A stretch of DNA of 7,784 bases. It comes from SUG1106 sp964651095. GTDB taxonomy: Bacteria > Bacillota > Clostridia > Peptostreptococcales > Anaerovoracaceae. The stretch lies in assembly GCA_964651095.1 (NCBI GenBank), contig CAZYWO010000096.1, positions 1-7,784 of the forward strand, in the 5' to 3' direction. The position numbers were made by a program, and so were the translations under genes. The notes under the pieces are model-generated. The model searched no databases. It was given only the letters and a program-made list of their open reading frames with translations, and was not told where the DNA came from. Below, piece by piece: positions 1-6,248 of the stretch; the first letter of the stretch is position 1; every line of letters begins with the position of its first letter.

Positions 1-387
1 TATAATGATGAAGGTCAGACAGATACTTTATATACAACTGTAAAGATAAAAGTAAACGATACGAAGACTTCAGCCGCAAACAATAAGGCAAAAGCAGCCA
101 TTGCTACAAAGAAAACGACTTTGACTGTAACTGCCGGTACTAAAAAAGCGACACTTTCATGGAAAAAGGTTACAGGAGCTACAGGATATCAGATTTATCG
201 TTCTACAAAAAAATCGAGCGGCTTTAAGTCTGTAAAGGTTATAACCAAGGGAACTACGGTAAAATACACCAATACCTCGCTTACCAAAGGAAAAACTTAT
301 TATTACAAGGTAAGACCTTATAGAACCATAAACGGAGTAAAATACTATGGTAAGTGGTCTACTGTAAAAAGCGTTAAGGTAAAATAA
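1..387 (+). CDS. Surface/secreted protein, C-terminal fragment with fibronectin type III domain
   Basis: The reading frame is open from the first base to a TAA at 385-387, so this is the last 128 codons of a longer gene that begins outside the window. The first ~27 residues look like the end of a beta-sandwich domain (segment LYTTVKIKV), followed by a short Ala/Asn/Lys/Thr linker. Next comes one fibronectin type III domain with the usual landmarks: TLSWKKVTGATGYQIYRS, then TKGKTYYYKVRPY, then a final strand ending at the stop codon. The composition is strongly Lys/Thr rich, as in many clostridial exported proteins in which such domains act as C-terminal spacers or carbohydrate/wall-associated modules. 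No LPxTG sorting motif or cell-wall-binding repeat is present in the part seen. The full protein's function cannot be told from this tail. A terminator directly follows, so it is probably not co-transcribed with the operon downstream. Confidence 0.85.
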   Translation, partial: YNDEGQTDTLYTTVKIKVNDTKTSAANNKAKAAIATKKTTLTVTAGTKKATLSWKKVTGATGYQIYRSTKKSSGFKSVKVITKGTTVKYTNTSLTKGKTYYYKVRPYRTINGVKYYGKWSTVKSVKVK

Positions 388-408
388 ATATTAAGAAATA
401 CATTAAAA

Positions 409-455
409 CGAGAGGTGAAGCCGCCATGAAGGTGGCTTCCTTTTCTCGATTTTTG
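409..455 (+). terminator. Rho-independent terminator of the fibronectin-III gene
   Basis: An inverted repeat begins CGAGA at 409 and closes TCTCG at 448. Its core GAAGCCGCC (418-426 approx.) pairs with GGTGGCTTC (431-439) across an ATGAA loop, with a small internal mismatch between the two helices. A T-run (450-454) follows at once. It lies 21 nt after the TAA, the expected place for an intrinsic terminator. Confidence 0.85.
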
Positions 456-495
456 GGTTAAGCTATAAAATTAAGAATATTCTGTATTAAATGTT

Positions 496-525
496 TTGTC
501 AGCGGATAAGGATTCTGGCTATAAA
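496..525 (+). promoter_or_regulatory. Candidate sigma-A promoter of the five-gene operon
   Basis: TTGTCA (496-501) and TATAAA (520-525) are separated by 18 nt, close to the vegetative consensus. It lies between the terminator of the preceding gene and the first operon gene, giving a leader of roughly 120 nt that contains both 27-nt direct repeats. A weaker alternative, TTGAAT (582-587) / TATGAA (605-610) with a 17-nt spacer, lies within the repeats. Assigned by eye only. Confidence 0.4.
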
Positions 526-559
526 TTGCAGAGTTTTCGCAAAAATGACATCGAATAAA

Positions 560-622
560 GCGCATTGGTATGAAAGACGCTTTGAATGAGAAATAGCGTA
601 TTGGTATGAAAGACACTTTGAA
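560..622 (+). repeat. Two direct repeats (27 nt, 36-nt period) in the operon leader
   Basis: The first copy is at 560-586 and the second at 596-622. They share the core ATTGGTATGAAAGAC and the end CTTTGAA, and differ at only two positions (C/T and G/A). The first copy is also flanked by an AAAGCG (557-562) / CGCTTT (578-583) inverted repeat able to form a hairpin; this pairing is weaker in the second copy. They lie between the likely promoter and the start codon of the first operon gene, so they could be regulator-binding sites, part of a leader RNA, or a simple duplication. Confidence 0.8.
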
Positions 623-654
623 GAGGATTAAGTAAAAAGGGAGAAAGCAAGGAT

Positions 655-2142
655 ATGAAATCGAATAAGAAATTCATTATAGCATTAATGGCAGCAATTG
701 TATCTTTGCTTGCTGTCTTTTGGATAATGATAGACGGGTTGCAGCCCGAGAACTCCACAGACTTATTGAGCAGTGCAGTTCCTGCAATTTCATCGGAATC
801 GCTGTCAGATGGAAAAATTAAGTTGAGCGGCGAAAATTTTATACAGACGATGCCGACTCAGGATGATAAGCAGAACCCCGAACAAGAAGATGATGAAAAA
901 ACCGATGGGGATGAACCAAAAACTATTTATAGTGGAGAGTCCGGCGAAAATGGAAGTACTGACGATGATGATCATAACGCCGGCGGCAATGATAATTCTG
1001 ACTATGATAGCAGTGATAAGAATAATGACAATGGTAATAACAGTAATGAAAATTTAAACCCATGGGAAGAAACATTTACTGATTTGCCGGAGGACGCTTA
1101 CGCCCAGCAGACTGTCTCCATAGAAAATTTGATGGAAGAAGTAGGACTGAATGACAAGTCTAGGATCATAGAAGTAAAATGTATAACCGGGCCAACGGAT
1201 GAAAACCCGGTAATTGACCTTATAAACGGAGTATATAGTTTGGTATTAAGCACCAAACGCACTACAGACATAAGAATCAGATATATTGATGATGATGGTA
1301 ATTACCAAACATATATAAAAAAGATAAATTATGTAAGACCGGAAGGCAGCACGCCAACGGAAAAACAACCCCTAATACAAACAAACCTTGTTGATATGGG
1401 GATTTATAACAACCCTATAATTAATTTTGACGTATGGGTAACCGACTACCGCGGAAAAACGCTTGCTTACAACAATATGGTTGTAACCGTAAATGGTGAG
1501 AACGCCGATTACGTAGGTGAGATGGACAGACAGACATACAATACCACCCTTAAAAACGGAACCAACGAAATCAAAATTAATATTACTGACGAGTATCAAT
1601 ATACTGTGACAAAAACCTACACAGTATACTATAAATCGGGTAAAGGAACCATTACCATCAGCTTAGAAGGCGGCACGGTGGGAAAGAAATATTTTATCGA
1701 ACCAGTGAAGATGGAAGTTGAACCTGGAGTACCTCTATCATACGTTCTGGATAAATTTTTAAAAGACAACGGATACGAATACGAATACACGGGAAGTATG
1801 GATGATGGCTTCTATCTATCAAAGGTACGAAAAAAGAATATGATTAAGGGCTATGAAATACCTGATAAGCTTAAGGAATACATATACGAGGATGGTTTGA
1901 TTTTCGATGAAAACAGTTATGAAAGCCTCGATTGTTTGGGAGAATTTGACTTTTGCCAAGGTTCAGGCTGGATGTACTCCATAAACGGATTATATTCCTC
2001 CTATGGATTTAACAAAGCCTTTGTGCAAGACGGCGATGTGGTACGTATACGATTTACTCTGGCTTACGGAAAAGACATTAACGGATACGTAGCTGTTGAC
2101 GGAATATATGGAAGATTAAAAAATTACGGACAGGAGTGGTAG
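655..2142 (+). CDS. Membrane-anchored protein: acidic linker, Ig-like domain, C-terminal DUF4430 (transcobalamin-C-like)
   Basis: 495 aa, exported. Residues 5-27 are a hydrophobic signal-anchor after a KSNKK start; there is no clear AxA cleavage site or lipobox, so it probably stays tethered in the membrane. Residues ~70-136 form a low-complexity linker rich in Asp, Asn, Glu, Gly and Ser. Residues ~150-230 form a further beta-rich segment. Residues ~243-327 look like an Ig/cadherin-like domain (VTVNGENADY, NGTNEIKINITD, TYTVYYKSG). Residues ~330-475 match DUF4430 (PF14478), the family of the beta domain of transcobalamin/intrinsic factor, with hallmarks GSGWMYSINGLY (436-447), QDGDVVRIRFT (458-468) and the closing YGKDI. 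The start ATG at 655 has an AGGGAG (638-643) 11 nt upstream. It is the first gene of the operon, ending 2 nt before the MoxR start. DUF4430 domains often co-occur with the toroid family encoded by the last gene here. Binding of a cobalamin-like ligand is inference; a purely structural or adhesive role is possible. Confidence 0.85.
   Translation: MKSNKKFIIALMAAIVSLLAVFWIMIDGLQPENSTDLLSSAVPAISSESLSDGKIKLSGENFIQTMPTQDDKQNPEQEDDEKTDGDEPKTIYSGESGENGSTDDDDHNAGGNDNSDYDSSDKNNDNGNNSNENLNPWEETFTDLPEDAYAQQTVSIENLMEEVGLNDKSRIIEVKCITGPTDENPVIDLINGVYSLVLSTKRTTDIRIRYIDDDGNYQTYIKKINYVRPEGSTPTEKQPLIQTNLVDMGIYNNPIINFDVWVTDYRGKTLAYNNMVVTVNGENADYVGEMDRQTYNTTLKNGTNEIKINITDEYQYTVTKTYTVYYKSGKGTITISLEGGTVGKKYFIEPVKMEVEPGVPLSYVLDKFLKDNGYEYEYTGSMDDGFYLSKVRKKNMIKGYEIPDKLKEYIYEDGLIFDENSYESLDCLGEFDFCQGSGWMYSINGLYSSYGFNKAFVQDGDVVRIRFTLAYGKDINGYVAVDGIYGRLKNYGQEW
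2132..2136 (+). promoter_or_regulatory. Ribosome binding site fixing the MoxR start at ATG 2145
   Basis: AGGAG lies inside the last codons of the preceding gene, 8 nt before ATG 2145, which is ideal spacing. The in-frame GTG at 2136 would overlap this site and have no Shine-Dalgarno of its own, so ATG 2145 is chosen. The arrangement implies translational coupling. Confidence 0.8.
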
Positions 2143-2144
2143 TA

Positions 2145-3089
2145 ATGACAATTGAAAAAAACATTAAACAACAGGTTTTATCAGAAATCGGCAGAGTAAT
2201 AAAGGGTAAGGATGATGTAGTGAAAAAGGTGTTCATGGCAATCCTTGCAGAAGGACATGTTCTTATCGAGGACATTCCGGGTGTAGGAAAAACCACTCTT
2301 GCATTGGCTCTCAGCAGAGTGCTTGGAGTTAAATATGGCAGAATACAGTTCACACCCGACGTAGTTCCTTCGGACATAATCGGTTTTACTATGTATAACA
2401 AGGAAACGGGAAGCTTTGAGTATAGAGAAGGCGCCGTGTTTTGCAACTTATTCTTGGCAGATGAAATTAATCGAACCTCCAGCAAAACCCAGTCGGCTTT
2501 GCTCGAGGTCATGGAAGAAGGTCAGGCAACAGTAGACGGGCAGGTACATGTCTTACCGAAACCCTTTACAGTCATAGCCACACAGAATCCGGCAGGAGGA
2601 ATAGGCACGCAGATGCTTCCCCAAGCTCAAATGGACAGATTTTTAATAAAGATTAAGATGGGCTATCCTGATTACGAAAGCCAAATAGAACTTCTAAGAG
2701 ATCGCCAGATCCAAAACCCTTTGGACATGGTAAAAGTAAGGGCGGAAGAAGGTGATGTAGTGCGCATGCAGGAGGAAACGCGAAAAGTTCATACTTCAGA
2801 AGAAATCCTTGATTACATAACTCGCCTCACCATAGCCACCAGACAGTATCCGCTTATTACTATAGGAATAAGTCCTCGAGGAGCTATCGCTTTAAGCAGG
2901 ATGGCAAAGGCGTGCGCCTACCTGAACGATAGAGACTACGTTATACCGGATGATGTTCAGGAAGTGTTTTTAGATGTCTGCGCCCATAGAATCATTTTGA
3001 ATTCAAAAGCCCGCGTGGCAGAGAAAAACGAGGCGGAGATTCTTACAGATGTTTTATGCAGCGTGCCGGTAGAGACTAAGAAAAAGTAG
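2145..3089 (+). CDS. MoxR-family AAA+ ATPase
   Basis: 314 aa from ATG 2145, full length for MoxR ATPases (AAA_3, PF07726, plus a C-terminal lid). Visible motifs: Walker A GVGKTT (46-51, in EDIPGVGKTTLA), Walker B LFLADE (102-107, in LFLADEINR), sensor 1 ATQNP (145-149), the LPQAQMDRF stretch with the presumed arginine finger Arg165, and sensor 2 SPRGA (243-247, Arg245). All key residues are intact, so it should be an active cytoplasmic ATPase. MoxR proteins form ring oligomers and act as chaperone-like remodelers, often with VWA-domain partners; the classical cases activate or metallate exported enzymes. The next gene encodes a DUF58 protein, the usual partner, and a transglutaminase-like membrane protein follows, forming the common MoxR-DUF58-transglutaminase module. 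The actual target in this organism is unknown. Confidence 0.95.
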   Translation: MTIEKNIKQQVLSEIGRVIKGKDDVVKKVFMAILAEGHVLIEDIPGVGKTTLALALSRVLGVKYGRIQFTPDVVPSDIIGFTMYNKETGSFEYREGAVFCNLFLADEINRTSSKTQSALLEVMEEGQATVDGQVHVLPKPFTVIATQNPAGGIGTQMLPQAQMDRFLIKIKMGYPDYESQIELLRDRQIQNPLDMVKVRAEEGDVVRMQEETRKVHTSEEILDYITRLTIATRQYPLITIGISPRGAIALSRMAKACAYLNDRDYVIPDDVQEVFLDVCAHRIILNSKARVAEKNEAEILTDVLCSVPVETKKK

Positions 3090-3096
3090 GAAAGTT

Positions 3097-3103
3097 GGGA
3101 AAG
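3097..3103 (+). promoter_or_regulatory. Ribosome binding site favouring ATG 3107 for the DUF58 gene
   Basis: GGGAAAG lies a few nt upstream of ATG 3107. The in-frame TTG at 3095 is nearly abutted by the preceding AGGAAAG, too close for normal initiation, so ATG 3107 is preferred. Confidence 0.6.
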
Positions 3104-3106
3104 TAT

Positions 3107-4192
3107 ATGAACAAAAATCGAATCGGATGGCTGTTTACTGTACTGATTCAGCTTATACTCATATTGATGCTGGAAGCATACTGGTGCGTTTACACTTTGG
3201 CGGCGCAGGTCATATCGGCAGCTATGCTGATTGTAATTGCAAGTATCATGTCGAGAAATGTGAGAATTGAAGTGGAAGAAGGGAAAAGTGAGGATATTGA
3301 AAATCATGCAGATATAGAAGCCGGGAGGGGTAGCGCAGACAAGGAGAGTAAAGATAGATTTAGGATTAAATTGAAAAACCGGAACGGAAACTTTCCTGTT
3401 TTAATATCCGCCTGCTACCATCTTGAGAATCTTTTGACCGGAGATAATTGGGAAGGTAAGATATATTTTTACACCGGATGGTTTTCACGTACCTTTGCAG
3501 ACATAAGTGTTGACAGCCGATTCTGCGGCAAAGTGGAGTTGACCCTTTCAGATATAAGGGTTATGGATATTTTAGGATTGATTTCCTTTGCTCATAATGA
3601 AAGAAAAAAGGCTTCACTTTTGCTCATACCCGAAACTTACCAAGTGTTTTCACAAACGGGGAAGTCTGCTCTTCTTGATTTGGACAGCAGTATATATTCT
3701 ACCTCCAAAGCAGGCTTCGATAGAAGTGAAGTGTTCTCCGTAAGGGAATATCAGGAGGGGGATAATATCAGTGGAATCCACTGGAAATTGACTAATAAGA
3801 CTGATACCGTAATGGTTAGAGAAGGAAGTTTGCCGATAAAAAATTCTTTATTGATTCTGATGGAGACTTGTTTCGATTATGAGGAAAAAAATTTGAGGGA
3901 AAGAAGCCAAAAAACTGTTACAGCGATTATCTCGTTATCGGAGAGTTTGCTGGATGAAGGTATAGGTCATCACATCGGATGGTGGGATAAAAGCCTTCAG
4001 AATATGAATGTGTTTGAAGTGGAACGCATTGAGGATCTAATGGGGATATTGGGGATACTTCTTTCAGCGCGTGGAGAAAACGGCGTTAAAACAGTCATTG
4101 AAAGATACTATGAAGAACTTGGGGCATGGGAATTTTCTCATGTAGCAGTGGTAGAAGATGAAATCAAAGGCGAAATTAAATTGTACAAATAA
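3107..4192 (+). CDS. DUF58 (VWA-like) membrane protein, MoxR partner
   Basis: 361 aa from ATG 3107. Two closely spaced hydrophobic segments (about residues 7-24 and 28-48) anchor the N-terminus, as usual for DUF58 proteins. A charged low-complexity stretch follows (56-84), then a beta-rich region (~85-175). The diagnostic DUF58 motif (PF01882) is at 212-238: VREYQEGDNISGIHWKLTN followed by KTDTVMVRE, matching the family pattern of an Arg-Glu-Tyr...Gly-Asp...Ile-His-Trp-Lys core and a terminal Val-Arg-Glu. The remainder (245-361) is a VWA-like alpha/beta segment containing LLILMETCFD; a classical DxSxS metal-binding motif is not evident (the equivalent looks like METCFD). It starts 17 nt after the MoxR stop and its last 35 nt overlap the next gene, implying coupled translation. 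Role inferred from family and context: adaptor linking the MoxR ATPase to a membrane or exported client. Confidence 0.9.
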   Translation: MNKNRIGWLFTVLIQLILILMLEAYWCVYTLAAQVISAAMLIVIASIMSRNVRIEVEEGKSEDIENHADIEAGRGSADKESKDRFRIKLKNRNGNFPVLISACYHLENLLTGDNWEGKIYFYTGWFSRTFADISVDSRFCGKVELTLSDIRVMDILGLISFAHNERKKASLLLIPETYQVFSQTGKSALLDLDSSIYSTSKAGFDRSEVFSVREYQEGDNISGIHWKLTNKTDTVMVREGSLPIKNSLLILMETCFDYEEKNLRERSQKTVTAIISLSESLLDEGIGHHIGWWDKSLQNMNVFEVERIEDLMGILGILLSARGENGVKTVIERYYEELGAWEFSHVAVVEDEIKGEIKLYK

Positions 4193-6248
4193 ATATATTG
4201 AAAAAGCGGTGGTTGTTTTAACCGGAGTCGTGTTGGCAGCAGGAGTGATGTGGATAGTCATCTGGCTGCTTACGGGAAGCTGGGAACTGAATTTTAACCG
4301 GAACGCAGCAGGATTTGTGAATGGCGTTTTAAAATCAAAATCACATGCTTTGAGCCAACCCGTTGTATATCAACTCTTTGAGGATGACGGCAAAATTTCT
4401 GTAATCTTTATATTAGGTGTATTTCTTATATTTGTCGTTTTATCAATGATATTTTCAGCGTTGCTTTATAAGAGGCGCGTTTTATTGAAAGGTCTTTGGA
4501 GTTGGGCAGCCTGTATGGCTTTAGTGTTGATTATTGCATGTATTACAGGAGCTGAAAGCAGCATAAAAGAGGCGGTTAGCGGCTGGCACGAGGCTTTCAC
4601 AAGCAATATTGAGGATTGGCGATATTTAGAAGCTGACGATCCTATGACGTTGGGCGATTTTTCTGAACTGGATGGTCTTGATTTGAAGGAGACGCCTGCA
4701 CTTGAGGTAATTATGTCGCAACCTCAATGTTACTATTTGAGAGGATACGTGGGCGAGATATATGAAGCAGACGGATGGAGAAGACTGAACGGGGATGAAT
4801 TGGCTGAAGAAAATGAATTGTTCTTGCAGCTTTACAAATTAGGTTTCCGCAGTCACACAATCTTGGCAAATGCTATTAGTTTGACAAATTACTATAAAGG
4901 CAGCAGCTTGGACGCCACTGACGGAACCGACAGTGCAAACCACGCCGCCGGTGATGATGGCGGCGATGACGATTCTGTTGACATAATAACAAACAAAATT
5001 ACAGTCATAAACCGGGAAACTGACAGCAGGTACACATATATTCCGTATGAAATGCTTTCGATTAATATTGATACTAAAAATCTCATAGGAGACTCGGCAG
5101 TCATAGCATCCGATATTAAAGACAACAAAAACTATACTTTGACAGCCGCTGAATTTTCATGTGATAAAAACAGTCAAATAAAAATTTTACTTGGAAGACT
5201 GCAAGAACAGAGTCAGGCAGAAGATTTCTTTCAAGAGGAATACAGCTATCGTCAGTTTGTCGATCGTAAGTATCTGCAAATTACACAAGAAGCTCGTCAG
5301 GCTCTGAAAGATTTTTTAGAGGATAAAGGCTATGACGATGATAGAGAAAGCGATAATGGCGGGGAAAATATCGGTGATGAACGCTCATCCATTAGTGCGG
5401 CTGAGGTAAAAACGCGTATTCTTAATTCCCTTGAAGATTTTAAATATGAAAAAAACGCTACATACAGAGCAGAGCAGGGTGATTTTTTAACTAATTTCTT
5501 TAATGAAAAAGAAGGATATTCGGTGCATTTCGCTACGGCGGCAGTGATGATTTTCCGATATTACAACATACCCGCCCGATTTGCAGAAGGGTATCTGATT
5601 ATGCCTGAGGATGCAGATGAAGCCCAGCCGGATGAAGCCATCAATATAGACAAGACTCATTATCACGCATGGGCTGAATATTACGAGGAAGGTGTGGGCT
5701 GGGTGCCATTTGAAGCAACACCGGCCTATATTGGAATTATGCCTGCGGATATTTCGGTAACCTACCAGCAGGAAGACAGTACGAGCGTGCAGACGCTCCA
5801 GCAGGAAAATGAAAAAACAAATGAAGTAAACAATCTGATTACAGAAGAAGCCGAGATAAATCTATGGTCAGCAGCCAAGATTTTGCTCTTAATTATGTTA
5901 GTATGCGCTTTAGCGGCGTTGGCAATATGGAGACTGACCCACAGAAAGTTTGACGGTTTCCGAAAAAAAGATTTTAAATCACAAGACTGTAGGCTTGCTA
6001 TCATGGCAATGATGGCATATATGAGAAAACTCACCGGCAAAGGCGCGATGATGATTCCAAATGAGGCGCAGAAACTTTACGAAGAAGCAAGGTACAGCGA
6101 TCACTTGATGACACAGAAACAAAAGGAAGCGATGGCTGAATATGTGGAGAAAGTAAAATCGTTAAAAAAGAATAATAAAATTTCTTTAGGAAGAAATAAA
6201 AGAAAGGAAGAAAACGGGGTTGAAGAAAATAGACTTGATGGAAGATAG
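4158..6248 (+). CDS. Membrane-bound transglutaminase-like protein with Cys-to-Ser at the expected nucleophile
   Basis: 696 aa. Three N-terminal membrane segments (about 17-39, 80-104, 113-131) precede a large extracytoplasmic region, and a fourth segment (~571-592) returns the chain to the cytoplasm, where a basic, helical tail of ~100 residues lies. Within the external part are a conserved-looking YYLRGYVGEIYEADGW segment (192-207), an Asp-rich insert (252-275), another acidic insert (391-409) and the transglutaminase core (~440-525; PF01841). In the core, the nucleophile block reads KEGYSVHFATAA then RYYNIPARFAEGY; where active members have Cys it has Ser455 (codon TCG, 5520-5522). The His block is HYHAWAEYYEEGVGW (His503) and the acid position is Glu519 in FEATPAY. 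Architecture matches the transglutaminases of MoxR-DUF58 operons. ATG 4158 lies inside the DUF58 gene with only a poor Shine-Dalgarno, and no usable alternative start exists before the first membrane segment, so initiation probably depends on coupling. It may be a non-catalytic scaffold, or the Ser may be a subfamily trait. Confidence 0.88.
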   Translation: MKSKAKLNCTNKYIEKAVVVLTGVVLAAGVMWIVIWLLTGSWELNFNRNAAGFVNGVLKSKSHALSQPVVYQLFEDDGKISVIFILGVFLIFVVLSMIFSALLYKRRVLLKGLWSWAACMALVLIIACITGAESSIKEAVSGWHEAFTSNIEDWRYLEADDPMTLGDFSELDGLDLKETPALEVIMSQPQCYYLRGYVGEIYEADGWRRLNGDELAEENELFLQLYKLGFRSHTILANAISLTNYYKGSSLDATDGTDSANHAAGDDGGDDDSVDIITNKITVINRETDSRYTYIPYEMLSINIDTKNLIGDSAVIASDIKDNKNYTLTAAEFSCDKNSQIKILLGRLQEQSQAEDFFQEEYSYRQFVDRKYLQITQEARQALKDFLEDKGYDDDRESDNGGENIGDERSSISAAEVKTRILNSLEDFKYEKNATYRAEQGDFLTNFFNEKEGYSVHFATAAVMIFRYYNIPARFAEGYLIMPEDADEAQPDEAINIDKTHYHAWAEYYEEGVGWVPFEATPAYIGIMPADISVTYQQEDSTSVQTLQQENEKTNEVNNLITEEAEINLWSAAKILLLIMLVCALAALAIWRLTHRKFDGFRKKDFKSQDCRLAIMAMMAYMRKLTGKGAMMIPNEAQKLYEEARYSDHLMTQKQKEAMAEYVEKVKSLKKNNKISLGRNKRKEENGVEENRLDGR
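6204..6210 (+). promoter_or_regulatory. Ribosome binding site supporting a TTG start at 6220
   Basis: AAGGAAG sits 9 nt before TTG 6220, inside the transglutaminase-like gene. The in-frame ATG at 6238 lacks a Shine-Dalgarno. An in-frame GTG at 6268 has a GAAGG (6259-6263) only 4 nt away. TTG 6220 is preferred but not certain. Confidence 0.5.

Noticed and set aside
456..654. Cobalamin riboswitch ahead of the operon, expected if the operon serves B12 capture
   Set aside because: No B12-box-like sequence or its flanking conserved elements could be found, and the leader is too short and AT-rich. This weakens but does not exclude the corrinoid hypothesis.
519..758. Minus-strand reading frame with an internal repeated QSVFHTN segment
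   Set aside because: The peptide repeat is simply the translation of the two leader direct repeats; the frame runs into the first operon gene and has no ribosome binding site of note.
2078..2512. 144-residue minus-strand frame opposite the MoxR gene
   Set aside because: It is a shadow of the strongly conserved MoxR frame, which has all AAA+ motifs intact.
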